In this document: in pieces, positions 1-7,748 of the stretch
Layout: each line of letters begins with the position of its first letter
Numbering within the stretch: the first letter of the stretch is position 1
Source of the DNA: Arthrobacter sp. 135MFCol5.1
GTDB lineage: Bacteria; Actinomycetota; Actinomycetes; Actinomycetales; Micrococcaceae
DNA length: 64,000 nt
Direction: 5' to 3'
Assembly (NCBI RefSeq): GCF_000374865.1
Contig: NZ_KB895464.1
Coordinates: forward strand, 1-64,000
Made by a program: the position numbers and the translations under genes
Notes under the pieces: model-generated
The model's input: the letters and a program-made list of their open reading frames with translations, nothing else
The model's database searches: none
What the model was told of the DNA's origin: nothing

Positions 1-25
1 TGAACTGCTCCCCGAAAGTTGGACT
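1..25 (+). repeat. IS left terminal inverted repeat (IRL)
   Basis: Begins TGAACTGCTCCCCGAAAG. It matches the reverse complement of 2179-2203 at 24 of 25 positions; the mismatch is at position 8 (C against G). Confidence 0.9.
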
Positions 26-57
26 GAAAATTCAGTTTCGACTTCCGGGGAGCAGTT
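3..57 (+). promoter_or_regulatory. Fold-back hairpin at the IS left end sequestering the orfA ribosome binding site
   Basis: AACTGCTCCCCG at 3-14 is the exact reverse complement of 46-57, and the inner sequence pairs imperfectly, including ACTGAA/TTCAGT. The downstream arm holds the GGGGAG Shine-Dalgarno of orfA (47-52), 5 nt before its TTG start at 58. A transcript entering from outside the element would therefore hide the SD. IS10 and IS50 limit transposase synthesis in a comparable way; its function here is inferred. Confidence 0.7.
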
Positions 58-552
58 TTGCGTTCAAGTAGTTCTTTGTCAGCCGATCAGCGCGCAACGG
101 CTGTAGCGTGGTTTGAGAAGGGCCTTGCTTACACGGCGACCGCCACCATGCTCGGTGTGTCTCGTGACTCTCGTGGGCCTGTTAAGAGGCTGTATCGGCG
201 GTGGAGGATCCATGGTCAAGGTGCGCTGGTGACGAAGCCTGCTCAGTCGTACACGTTCGAATTCAAGCTCGCCCTGGTGCAACGGTTCCTCGCGGGTGAG
301 ACTGCACCGGCCTTGGCTGAAGAGGCCGGCTTATCTTCGGCCCTGCTACTCAAGTCGTGGGTGCGTACCTACCGTCGTGAAGGCGTGGACGCCTTACGCC
401 CCAAGCCCAAGGGCAGACCCCGGAAGCCTGACTCCCCACCGCCTGCCGAAGTATCCGAGCTAGAACGGCTACGGCGGGAGAACGAACGCCTGCGGGCCCA
501 AGTCGCGTATCTGGGAAAATTGCGAGCCTTGAGGGCTCCAAAACAAAGGTGA
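58..552 (+). CDS. IS3-family transposase OrfA (helix-turn-helix)
   Basis: A 164-residue DNA-binding subunit of the IS transposase. Two helix-turn-helix segments lie at about residues 10-55 and 65-105, as in IS150-type OrfA, followed by a basic proline-rich linker and a leucine-heptad region (about 130-157) of the kind used for multimerisation. The TTG start at 58 follows GGGGAG at 47-52. The stop (550-552) overlaps the GTG start of orfB, forming GTGA. I see no canonical A6G slippery heptamer, so coupled reinitiation is at least as likely as a -1 frameshift. Confidence 0.85.
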   Translation: MRSSSSLSADQRATAVAWFEKGLAYTATATMLGVSRDSRGPVKRLYRRWRIHGQGALVTKPAQSYTFEFKLALVQRFLAGETAPALAEEAGLSSALLLKSWVRTYRREGVDALRPKPKGRPRKPDSPPPAEVSELERLRRENERLRAQVAYLGKLRALRAPKQR

Positions 553-1403
553 AGGTCCAGGCCCTCATCGCCCTCAAGGCTGACTTCCCGCTGCCGCTTC
601 TTCTTCAGGTCTCGGGCCTGGCACGATCCACGTTTTTCTACCACCAGGCGCGCCTTCAAGCCGCTGACCCGCAAGAGGAACTCAAGGCGTCCATCAGCGA
701 CATCTTTAAGAAGAACCATGGGCGGTACGGGCACCGGCGGGTGCACAGTGAACTGCTCAATCTTGGCTGGACGGTTGCCAAAAAGACCGTGCTGAAGTTG
801 ATGCGGACACTCGGCCTGCTCTGCAAGGTGCGGCGCAGGAAACGCTACAACTCATACCAAGGCGAGGCGGGCATGATCGCGCCGAACCTCCTGAACAGGA
901 AGTTCGATGCCACTGCCCCAAACCAGAAGTGGGTCACGGACGTGACCGAGTTCAGCGTTGGAGACCGTAAGCTCTACCTCTCGCCTGTCATGGACCTCTT
1001 CGACCGGCAAATCATCTCCCACAGCATCAGCACATCCCCGAACCTGGATCTGACTAACAACTCGTTGCGTGGCGCCTTTGAACGCCTGGAGCCTGGGCAG
1101 CAGCCGCTCGTGCATTCCGACCAGGGGTTCCAGTACCAGCACATCTCGTGGCGCACTCTCTTGGGGCAGGCCGGTGCGGTCCAATCCATGTCCCGCAAAG
1201 CCAACTGCTACGACAACGCGGTGATGGAAAACTTCTTTGGGCACCTCAAGGAGGAACTCTTCCACCGTGTCCGCTTCCTCAGTACCGACGCACTCACCAC
1301 GGCGCTGAACGAATACATCCACTGGTACAACACCGAAAGAATCTCCACCACGCTCAAAGGGAGGAGCCCGGTTCAGTACCGGGCTCAGATGCTTGCGTCA
1401 TAG
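549..1403 (+). CDS. IS3-family transposase OrfB (DDE integrase core)
   Basis: The catalytic subunit, 284 residues. An N-terminal HTH_21-like segment (about residues 45-105, with GRYGHRR) precedes an rve integrase core. The catalytic triad is intact: Asp131 in WVTDVTEF, Asp191 in HSDQGF and Glu227 in NAVMENFFGHLK, with 35 residues between the last two, the classical DD(35)E spacing. Both transposase genes look undamaged, so the element may be active. It may also be made as an OrfAB fusion. Confidence 0.9.
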   Translation: MKVQALIALKADFPLPLLLQVSGLARSTFFYHQARLQAADPQEELKASISDIFKKNHGRYGHRRVHSELLNLGWTVAKKTVLKLMRTLGLLCKVRRRKRYNSYQGEAGMIAPNLLNRKFDATAPNQKWVTDVTEFSVGDRKLYLSPVMDLFDRQIISHSISTSPNLDLTNNSLRGAFERLEPGQQPLVHSDQGFQYQHISWRTLLGQAGAVQSMSRKANCYDNAVMENFFGHLKEELFHRVRFLSTDALTTALNEYIHWYNTERISTTLKGRSPVQYRAQMLAS

Positions 1404-1443
1404 GTCCACTCGCAGCCATCGCTGACCCGACACTGACAGAATC

Positions 1444-1466
1444 GCTAAGCCCTGCAAACGCTTAGC
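1444..1466 (+). terminator. Weak hairpin downstream of the transposase
   Basis: GCTAAGC (1444-1450) and GCTTAGC (1460-1466) flank a 9-nt loop, 41 nt after the orfB stop. There is no T-tract. It could separate transposase transcription from the passenger gene. Confidence 0.35.
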
Positions 1467-1608
1467 CTGCTCTGGCTACTCTCTCCGACAGTGAGACCTT
1501 GCGTCACGGCTTCGGAGGGAGGAGGATCGCACCAGTGTCAGGATAGAGGCCTTCTGGGGAGGGGCACATGGATATTCCGCACGTCCGCGTTGCGCTGGTT
1601 ACTGCTAG

Positions 1609-2070
1609 ATGAACAGGTCAAAGCTCGTCCTCGGTCTTGCAGGACTGGTTACAACACTGAGCGGCCTTGGGCTGGTCTCGTGCTCATTAGTCGATACGAC
1701 ACCATCAAATGCCCCTGAGGTCTCCACTGATCAACAAGCGCAGGTGTGGCTTTGTGGCGAGGTCATCAGCAGAGGACGAGCAGTTCCCTCCATCCACCAT
1801 GCCGAGCTCCCGGGCACCAAGCCTGTGGAGCACACCAGCATGTCGGGGAATGTCTATCTCCTGTTGACTGACGACTGCCGAAAGGGCACGGACTTTTCCG
1901 TAACTCCCTCGGAATCTGCAGCTGTTATTCAACAGGTCAATGACTCGTCGGGCGCTGCGGTGCTCGTGGTGCTAAAGCCTCTCGCTAAGGATTTCGACGT
2001 CAACTTTGGGGCCTCCACAGGTCGTCCCAGAACTGCCCTGGTCCGCCTCAGCGGTGATGACTCTGCCTGA
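1609..2070 (+). CDS. Passenger lipoprotein of unknown function inside the IS
   Basis: A 153-residue protein with a lipoprotein signal: a basic N-terminus, a hydrophobic stretch (residues 6-23) and lipobox LVSC with the modified cysteine at 25. The mature part has two further cysteines (in VWLCGEV and TDDCRK) that could form a disulfide. I do not recognise the family. It lies on the transposase strand, has its own strong terminator at 2101, and is less GC-rich than the host genes around it, which suggests it arrived with the element. Confidence 0.6.
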   Translation: MNRSKLVLGLAGLVTTLSGLGLVSCSLVDTTPSNAPEVSTDQQAQVWLCGEVISRGRAVPSIHHAELPGTKPVEHTSMSGNVYLLLTDDCRKGTDFSVTPSESAAVIQQVNDSSGAAVLVVLKPLAKDFDVNFGASTGRPRTALVRLSGDDSA

Positions 2071-2100
2071 GTCACGGCGGGCATGACTTTGACGACGAAG

Positions 2101-2130
2101 AAGTCCCCGTCCCGAGTGGGACGGGGACTT
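2101..2130 (+). terminator. Strong hairpin after the IS passenger gene
   Basis: A perfect 13-bp stem (AAGTCCCCGTCCC, 2101-2113, with 2118-2130) and the 4-nt loop GAGT lie 30 nt after the passenger stop. There is no T-run, but stability is high. It would block transcription leaving the element toward the peptidase gene. Confidence 0.65.
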
Positions 2131-2178
2131 CCGTGAAAAGCCGACACTAGCCGCTAACGTGGAGTTCGCACATTTACG

Positions 2179-2203
2179 AGTCCAACTTTCGGGGACCAGT
2201 TCA
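2179..2203 (+). repeat. IS right terminal inverted repeat (IRR)
   Basis: Ends GGGGACCAGTTCA; 24 of 25 bases match the reverse complement of the left end. It defines the right boundary 60 bp before the S9 peptidase start. Confidence 0.9.
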
Positions 2204-2263
2204 CCTCGGAGCGGCGGGGCTTTCGCATTGTGATCAGCGGCACAAACCGTGTTGAATCGGGGC

Positions 2264-4390
2264 ATGGCTAACTTGGAACCGGTGATCCCGGATGAGCAAC
2301 CACTGACCCCCTTCCACGACCTCGACCACTACCTCTCCATCCCACGGGTAAGCGGCCTTGCCCTGAGCCCCGACGGTTCGCGGCTGGTCACCACCGTCAG
2401 CACCCTGAACGGCAAGGGCACCGAATTCGCCACGGCGCTGTGGGAGCTGGACCCGGCAGGACAAAAACACGCCCGCCGCATCACCCGCAGCGCCAAGGGC
2501 GAAGCGGGTGCCGCCTTCGCGGCCAACGGTGACGTGTACTTCACATCCGCACGGCCGGACCCGGACAGCCCGGACGAGGAGCCGGTCAACGCGCTCTGGA
2601 TGCTTCCCGCCGACGGCGGCGAAGCCCGGGTGGTCCTCAGCCGGCCCGGCGGCATCAGCCGCATCATGACGGCCAGGGACGCCGACGCAGCCTTTGTGAC
2701 GGCAGAGGTCCTGGCCGGATCCGCCGACGAAGGCGACGACGCCGAGCGGCGCAAGTCCCGGAAGGACAAGAAGGTCTCGGCCATCCTGCACAGCGAATAC
2801 CCGGTCCGCTACTGGGACGCGGACCTGGGGCCGGCCCAGCCGCGCATCTTTACCGTCGACCCGGGGGAGGACACGGCTCCTGGCAAGCCCGCCACGGTTG
2901 ACGCCACCGCACCCCTTGCCCTGCGCAACCTCACGCCCGACGCCGGGCCCCGGCTGCGCGAGGCGGAAACCGTGGTCAGCCCGGACGGGAAGACCATTTA
3001 CAGCAGTTACACCAAGCCCCTCGCCAAGGCTGACAGTCGATCCATCCTCGTGGCCGTGGATGTGGCCTCGGGCAGCCTCAAGGTCCTGCTGGACCACGAA
3101 GGCATGAGCTACTTTCCGGGGCCCGTCAGCCCTGACGGCAGGACGCTCGTGGTGGTCAGCGAGTCCGACTCCACCCCGCACAAGGCGCCGGAGATCAAGC
3201 TGCACCTGCTCGACGTGTCCGGTGACGCCGCCGTCGACGACGCTTCCGGCCTGCGGCCCCTCGCCCATGACTGGGACCGCTGGGCCAAGCCCGCAGCCTG
3301 GCTTCCGGACGGCTCCGCCATCCTCGTCACGGCGGACGACGACGGCGCGTCGCCGGTTTTTCGGGTCAGCGTTCCGTCCGCTGCCGCCGAGGTGGGCGTC
3401 ACAAGGGTGACGCAGGACTCCGCGGCGTACACCGACGTCGCCATCTCTCCGGAGGGGCGCCACGCGTACGCCCTCCGGAGTTCCTATGCGTTCCCACCCG
3501 AGGCCGTGCGCATCGACCTGGCCACCGGCGAAACCACGCGCCTGCCCGCTCCGGCCGAACGCCCGGCCAGTCCCGGACGGCTGGAGCGCATCGCGGCCTC
3601 CGCTGCCGACGGGTCCCGCGTCCCCGCATACCTTGCGCTGCCGGAGGGTGCCTCTGCCGGGTCCCCGGCGCCGCTGCTGCTCTGGATCCACGGCGGTCCG
3701 CTGGGCTCCTGGAATGCCTGGACCTGGCGTTGGAACCCCTGGCTCCTGGCGGCCAAGGGCTACGCCGTCCTGCTCCCCGATCCGGCCTTGTCCACCGGAT
3801 ATGGGCAATCGCACATCCAGCGCGGCTGGGGTTCCTGGGGGAAAGCGCCGTTCACCGATCTCATGGCCGTCACGGACGCCGCCGTGGAGCGCCCGGATAT
3901 TGACCAGGCGCGGACCGCCGCCATGGGAGGGTCTTTTGGTGGCTACATGGCCAACTGGGTTGCGGGCAACACGGACCGGTTCAAGGCCGTGGTGACCCAC
4001 GCCAGCCTATGGGCCCTGGACCAGTTCGGTCCCACCACGGATGCCTCGCAGTACTGGCTGAAGGAAATGACCGAGGAGATGGCACTGGAGAACTCCCCGC
4101 ATCTCCACGCGGAAAACATCAGCACCCCCATGCTGGTGATCCATGGCGACAAGGACTACCGGGTGCCCATCGGCGAGGGCCTGCGCCTCTGGTATGAGCT
4201 GCTGTCCAAGTCCCGGCTGGCCGCGGACGACGACGGGCAGACGCCGCACCGGTTCCTCTACTTCCCGGACGAGAACCACTGGATCCTCAAGCCACAGCAC
4301 GCCAAGGTCTGGTACCAGGTGGTGGAGTGGTTCCTGGCCAGGAACGTCCTGGGCCAGGAGACCGAGCTGCCGCCGGAACTCGGCCTCTAA
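2264..4390 (+). CDS. S9 family (prolyl oligopeptidase-type) serine peptidase
   Basis: A 708-residue serine peptidase of the acylaminoacyl-peptidase/DPP type. An N-terminal beta-propeller with repeated SPDG turns (about residues 25-420) precedes an alpha/beta-hydrolase domain. The catalytic triad is visible: Ser557 in GGSFGGYMAN, Asp631 in HGDKDYRVP and His672 in ENHWI. No signal peptide is seen, so it probably cleaves short or N-blocked peptides in the cytoplasm. ATG 2264 is preferred over an in-frame GTG at 2249 because TTGAAT ends 6 nt before it, the leaderless geometry seen elsewhere here. The IS end lies only 60 bp upstream, with a possible TTGTGA -35 at 2229-2234 left intact. Confidence 0.9.
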   Translation: MANLEPVIPDEQPLTPFHDLDHYLSIPRVSGLALSPDGSRLVTTVSTLNGKGTEFATALWELDPAGQKHARRITRSAKGEAGAAFAANGDVYFTSARPDPDSPDEEPVNALWMLPADGGEARVVLSRPGGISRIMTARDADAAFVTAEVLAGSADEGDDAERRKSRKDKKVSAILHSEYPVRYWDADLGPAQPRIFTVDPGEDTAPGKPATVDATAPLALRNLTPDAGPRLREAETVVSPDGKTIYSSYTKPLAKADSRSILVAVDVASGSLKVLLDHEGMSYFPGPVSPDGRTLVVVSESDSTPHKAPEIKLHLLDVSGDAAVDDASGLRPLAHDWDRWAKPAAWLPDGSAILVTADDDGASPVFRVSVPSAAAEVGVTRVTQDSAAYTDVAISPEGRHAYALRSSYAFPPEAVRIDLATGETTRLPAPAERPASPGRLERIAASAADGSRVPAYLALPEGASAGSPAPLLLWIHGGPLGSWNAWTWRWNPWLLAAKGYAVLLPDPALSTGYGQSHIQRGWGSWGKAPFTDLMAVTDAAVERPDIDQARTAAMGGSFGGYMANWVAGNTDRFKAVVTHASLWALDQFGPTTDASQYWLKEMTEEMALENSPHLHAENISTPMLVIHGDKDYRVPIGEGLRLWYELLSKSRLAADDDGQTPHRFLYFPDENHWILKPQHAKVWYQVVEWFLARNVLGQETELPPELGL

Positions 4391-4412
4391 ATTCCCGGCC
4401 ACCCCGACCTCG

Positions 4413-4418
4413 TAGGAT
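4413..4418 (+). promoter_or_regulatory. -10 box of a leaderless promoter for the ArgA gene
   Basis: TAGGAT is followed by 6 nt and then the GTG start at 4425, so transcription would begin at or next to the start codon. No Shine-Dalgarno is present. Confidence 0.65.
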
Positions 4419-4424
4419 GGCTTT

Positions 4425-4934
4425 GTGACTGACTCCTTCCACATCCGCCCTGCACGCACCAGCGACGTCCCGGCCATCAAGAAGCTCGTGGCGCCCCTGG
4501 CTGAGGAACGCATCCTGATGGCGAAGGAGACTGTGGCGTACTACGAGAGCCTGCAGGAGTTCAGGATCGCCGAGTCCAGTGACGGCGAAGTGATCGGCTG
4601 CGGGGCGTTGCACGTCATGTGGGAGGACCTTGCCGAAATCCGGACGCTCGCGGCCTCCGGGCAATGGCGGGGCAAGGGGGTGGGGCACGTCCTGGTGGAG
4701 AAGCTGTTGGAGGAAGCCCGGGCCCTTGGCGTGGCCCGGGTTTTCTGCCTGACATTCGAGGTGGACTTCTTCAAGCGCCACGGATTCGAAGTGATGGCCG
4801 ACCAGTCCGCCGTGGACCCTGAGGTGTACTCGGAGCTCCTGCGCTCCCATGACGAAGGCGTGGCGGAATTCCTGGACCTGGCCCGCGTCAAGCCGAATAC
4901 CCTGGGCAACACCCGGATGATCCGCATCCTCTGA
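4425..4934 (+). CDS. argA: Amino-acid N-acetyltransferase (short-type N-acetylglutamate synthase)
   Basis: A 169-residue single-domain GNAT enzyme that makes N-acetylglutamate from acetyl-CoA and glutamate, the first step of arginine synthesis. The acetyl-CoA loop appears as QWRGKGVGHVLVEKLLEEA (about residues 83-101), and FFKRHGFEV is the characteristic C-terminal GNAT strand. It lacks the amino-acid-kinase domain of E. coli ArgA and resembles the stand-alone actinobacterial type (Mycobacterium tuberculosis Rv2747). It is monocistronic, with GTG start and a leaderless promoter at 4413. Confidence 0.85.
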   Translation: MTDSFHIRPARTSDVPAIKKLVAPLAEERILMAKETVAYYESLQEFRIAESSDGEVIGCGALHVMWEDLAEIRTLAASGQWRGKGVGHVLVEKLLEEARALGVARVFCLTFEVDFFKRHGFEVMADQSAVDPEVYSELLRSHDEGVAEFLDLARVKPNTLGNTRMIRIL

Positions 4935-5025
4935 ACGCCGTCCCGGCAAGGAATCAATGACCCGTCCTTGCATTATTCGAATTGATGGATAAACTATCTG
5001 TGGCCGGGATATGGGGGGCCTCAGG

Positions 5026-5055
5026 AAAGGGACAGTCATTGGGGGCTGTCCCTTT
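5026..5055 (+). terminator. Terminator or attenuator between argA and dhaK
   Basis: A perfect 10-bp inverted repeat, AAAGGGACAG (5026-5035) with CTGTCCCTTT (5046-5055), and a 10-nt loop; the right arm ends in TTT. It lies 91 nt after argA and 117 nt before dhaK. It probably terminates argA; attenuation of dhaK is an alternative. Confidence 0.65.
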
Positions 5056-5172
5056 GCTGCGTCCGGGGCAGGGGTGCGGGGAAAACCGGATCGAACGAAC
5101 CTACCGCCACCGGCCACCCCGGTAGTAGGGTCAAAAAACACATCCTCCAGGAGCGCAGCCAGGAGCACCGCC

Positions 5173-6174
5173 ATGAAGAAACTCATCAACGATCCCAAAT
5201 CCGTCGTCGAGGAAGCCGTCCAGGGGTTTGGCCTGGCTTACGCCGACCTTGTCACGGTCAACAACGACCCCATCTACATCACGCGCAAGGATGCGCCCGT
5301 GGCCGGCAAGGTGGGGCTGGTTTCCGGCGGAGGCAGCGGCCACGAGCCGCTGCACGCCGGCTATGTGGGCAAAGGAATGCTCGACGCCGCCGTGCCGGGG
5401 GCGGTGTTCACCTCACCGACGCCTGACCAGATCCTTCCGGCCACCCTGGCCGTCAATTCCGGCGCCGGGGTGGTGCATATCGTCAAGAACTACACCGGCG
5501 ACGTCCTGAACTTCGAAACCGCCGCCGAGCTCGCCGAGGCCGAAGGCGTCACCGTCCGCACCGTCCTGGTCAACGACGACGTCGCAGTGGAGGACTCGCT
5601 CTACACGGCCGGCCGACGCGGAGTGGGAGGCACCGTCCTGGTGGAAAAGATCGCCGGGGCCGCGGCGGAACGCGGCGACGACCTCGACGCCGTGGCCGCC
5701 ATTGGCGAGAAGGTCAATGCCAACGTCAGGACCATGGGCGTTGCGCTGTCCGCCTGCACCGTTCCCCACGCCGGCACCCCGAGCTTCGACCTTGCCGACG
5801 ACGAGATCGAAATCGGCATCGGTATCCACGGCGAGCCAGGCCGGCACAAAATCCCGATGGAAAACGCAGACAGCATCACCAACCGCCTGCTGGAACCCGT
5901 CCTTGCCGACCTGCACGTCAGCGCAGGGGACAAGGTGCTGCTGTTCGTCAACGGCATGGGCGGCACCCCGCTGAGCGAGCTCTACATCGTGTACCGGCGG
6001 GCCGTGCAGGTGCTTGCCGACGCCGGGGCCACGGTGGAGCGCTCGCTGGTGGGCAACTACATCACCGCCCTGGAGATGCAGGGCTGCTCCATCTCGGTGC
6101 TCCGGCTCGATGACGAGCTTACGGAACTGTGGGACGCCCCCGTCCACACCGCTGCCCTGCGCTGGGGCGTCTAA
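5173..6174 (+). CDS. dhaK: PTS-dependent dihydroxyacetone kinase, substrate-binding subunit DhaK
   Basis: A 333-residue subunit that binds dihydroxyacetone covalently as a hemiaminal while DhaL transfers phosphate. Visible motifs are VSGGGSGHEPLHAGYVGKG near residues 42-60 (with the catalytic His of GSGHEP) and GIGIHGEPG near residue 217, which holds the substrate-binding His. The start at 5173 is supported by AGGAG at 5161; the frame is open further upstream but lacks family similarity there. dhaL starts 2 nt after the stop. GHEP is the canonical DHA signature and contrasts with GHYP in the fusion kinase at 58127. Confidence 0.95.
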   Translation: MKKLINDPKSVVEEAVQGFGLAYADLVTVNNDPIYITRKDAPVAGKVGLVSGGGSGHEPLHAGYVGKGMLDAAVPGAVFTSPTPDQILPATLAVNSGAGVVHIVKNYTGDVLNFETAAELAEAEGVTVRTVLVNDDVAVEDSLYTAGRRGVGGTVLVEKIAGAAAERGDDLDAVAAIGEKVNANVRTMGVALSACTVPHAGTPSFDLADDEIEIGIGIHGEPGRHKIPMENADSITNRLLEPVLADLHVSAGDKVLLFVNGMGGTPLSELYIVYRRAVQVLADAGATVERSLVGNYITALEMQGCSISVLRLDDELTELWDAPVHTAALRWGV

Positions 6175-6176
6175 CC

Positions 6177-6809
6177 ATGGGGCTGGACGCGAACTGGGCC
6201 GTGAAATGGCTGACCCTCTGCGCGCAGGCCATGGCCGAGCACCGGGTGGAACTGATCGAACTGGACCGGGCCATCGGGGACTCGGACCACGGCGAGAACA
6301 TGGACCGCGGCTTCCAGGCGGTCCTGGCCAAGCTCGGCGAATCCACGCCGGAGACACCCGGCGCGGCCTTGAAGATGACGGCAATGACCCTGATGTCCAA
6401 GGTTGGCGGTGCTGCCGGCCCGCTCTACGGTACCGCTTTCCTGCGCGCCGCCACGGCGGTGGGCGATGCTGCCGAGATCGATCCCTCCGCCTGGGCCGAT
6501 GCACTGGCAGCCGCCCGGGACGGGATCGTGGCGCGCGGGAAGGCGGAGCCAGGGGACAAGACGATGGTGGACGCGTGGACACCCGCGGTTGACGCTGCGC
6601 GGGCGGCTGCGGACGGCGGCAGCGCAGGCCTCCTTGGCGTCCTCGTGGCGGCAGCGGAAGCTGCCGAGGCCGGTGCCGTTGCCACGGATCCGCTGATTGC
6701 CCGCAAGGGCCGCGCCAGCTACCTCGGCGAACGCAGTGCCGGGCACCGGGATCCCGGCGCTGTTTCCAGCGCCCTGATCCTGCGCGCGGCAGTCGGGGCT
6801 GCCGCGTGA
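6177..6809 (+). CDS. dhaL: Dihydroxyacetone kinase, ADP-binding subunit DhaL
   Basis: A 210-residue all-helical nucleotide-binding subunit. ADP stays bound as a cofactor and is rephosphorylated by DhaM, then phosphate passes to dihydroxyacetone on DhaK. The metal-binding signature is GDSDHGENMDRG (about residues 34-45), followed by GDKTMVDAW and DPGAVS near the C-terminus. It starts 2 nt after dhaK and its TGA overlaps the GTG of dhaM. Confidence 0.95.
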   Translation: MGLDANWAVKWLTLCAQAMAEHRVELIELDRAIGDSDHGENMDRGFQAVLAKLGESTPETPGAALKMTAMTLMSKVGGAAGPLYGTAFLRAATAVGDAAEIDPSAWADALAAARDGIVARGKAEPGDKTMVDAWTPAVDAARAAADGGSAGLLGVLVAAAEAAEAGAVATDPLIARKGRASYLGERSAGHRDPGAVSSALILRAAVGAAA

Positions 6810-7498
6810 CCGTAAGCATCGTGGTGGTGTCCCACAGCGCAAAGATTGCCGATGGCGCCACGGAACTTGCCGCCCAGATGGCACCTGGTGTGGTGCTCCT
6901 GGCCGCCGGAGGCACCGACGACGGCAGGATCGGCACCAGCCTGGAAAAGGTCCTCGCCGCCCTGGAGCAGGCCGGCGGGGACGGGACCGTGGTCCTCACG
7001 GACCTGGGGTCGGCCGTGATGACCGCCGAATCGGCACTCGAGTTCCTGGGAGATCCCGAAGGCGTCCTGCTCGCAGATGCACCCCTGGTGGAGGGCCTGG
7101 TGGCCGCGGCGGTGGCCGCGCAGGGCGGGGCTGACGCGCAGGCAGTCAAGCGTGCTGCGGAGGCGGCGTTCGGCCCGGCCCGCCAGCCGGCGCCGGACTC
7201 CGGCCAGGCCGCCGATGAGGGCCCGGGCGCCGGCGCACCACCGGACTGCACCGGCGACTTCGAGCTGGTAAACCAGGCCGGCATGCACGCCCGGCCGGCG
7301 GCGAAAATGGCCGGCGGCCTATCCTCCCTCGACGCGGAAGTGACCATCAACGGGGTGGACGGCGCCTCCATGACGGGCCTGATGACCCTGGGCGCAGGCA
7401 AGGGTTCGGTCCTGCACGTGGAGGCCTGGGGCGCGGATGCCGAACGGGCCGTGAGCTACGTGGGCGCCTTGGTGCAGTCCGGCTTCGGTGAACCGTGA
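6806..7498 (+). CDS. dhaM: Phosphocarrier DhaM (EIIA-Man-like domain fused to HPr)
   Basis: A 230-residue phosphoryl donor for DhaL-bound ADP. The N-terminal mannose-EIIA-like domain carries VVSHSAKIADG with the phospho-His near residue 9. After an Ala/Pro-rich linker (about 110-145) the C-terminal HPr-like domain carries NQAGMHARPAAKM with its phospho-His. The EI-like domain of E. coli DhaM is absent, so phosphate must come from separate PTS enzyme I. The GTG start overlaps the dhaL stop by 2 nt. Confidence 0.93.
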   Translation: MTVSIVVVSHSAKIADGATELAAQMAPGVVLLAAGGTDDGRIGTSLEKVLAALEQAGGDGTVVLTDLGSAVMTAESALEFLGDPEGVLLADAPLVEGLVAAAVAAQGGADAQAVKRAAEAAFGPARQPAPDSGQAADEGPGAGAPPDCTGDFELVNQAGMHARPAAKMAGGLSSLDAEVTINGVDGASMTGLMTLGAGKGSVLHVEAWGADAERAVSYVGALVQSGFGEP

Positions 7499-7554
7499 CG
7501 TCCCAATCCGTGGCTTCGCGGTGTGTTCGGGAGGCCTGCGCGCTTTCCTGGGAA

Positions 7555-7560
7555 TAAGCT
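7555..7560 (+). promoter_or_regulatory. -10 box of a leaderless promoter for the 57-residue gene
   Basis: TAAGCT is followed by 7 nt and the ATG at 7568. No Shine-Dalgarno is seen. It supports this small frame as a real gene. Confidence 0.5.
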
Positions 7561-7567
7561 CGATGCC

Positions 7568-7741
7568 ATGGAACGGCCGCCTGCAGAGAACCCACCGGAT
7601 ATTGAAGTGCTGGACGGCCAGATATCCGTGGAGGAGCTGCTCGCGGAACTCGGGTTCGAATGGACCGCTGAGCCGGTGGACGGCGGTGTGGTGCCCGGAA
7701 CGTCGGGAGGCGAACCTTTCAGCCAGCCGGCGCTCTTCTAG
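7568..7741 (+). CDS. Small acidic hypothetical protein (57 residues)
   Basis: I do not recognise this protein. It is acidic and proline/glycine-rich, with one amphipathic helix around ISVEELLAELGFEW and no cysteines or membrane segment. A TAAGCT box 7 nt upstream suggests a leaderless mRNA. A longer frame from GTG 7523 is open but would start ahead of that promoter box. It is convergent with the lipoprotein gene at 7749. Confidence 0.55.
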   Translation: MERPPAENPPDIEVLDGQISVEELLAELGFEWTAEPVDGGVVPGTSGGEPFSQPALF

Positions 7742-7748
7742 CCCCGGC

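Larger units (their letters stand above)
1..2203 (+). mobile_element. IS3-family (IS150-like) insertion sequence with passenger region
   Basis: The element is bounded by 25-bp terminal inverted repeats (1-25 and 2179-2203) that differ at one base and end in TG...CA, as in the IS3 family. It carries two overlapping transposase frames (58-552, 549-1403). IS3 elements are normally 1.2-1.5 kb and end soon after orfB, but here about 775 bp of extra DNA with a lipoprotein gene and a strong terminator separate orfB from the right end. The left flank lies outside the window, so a target-site duplication cannot be tested. The window starting exactly at the terminus could reflect a contig break at a repeated element. 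Confidence 0.85.

Noticed and set aside
531..552. Programmed -1 frameshift site between orfA and orfB
   Set aside because: No A6G or similar slippery heptamer is present; the GTGA overlap allows simple reinitiation, so a frameshift is not claimed.
2234..4000. Long open frame antisense to the S9 peptidase
   Set aside because: It is a GC-rich shadow frame; the plus strand encodes an intact peptidase with a full catalytic triad.
7510..7530. Possible third copy of the urease hairpin loop (GCTTCGCGGTG)
   Set aside because: Only 11 bases match and no flanking arms pair, so it is probably chance in GC-rich sequence.
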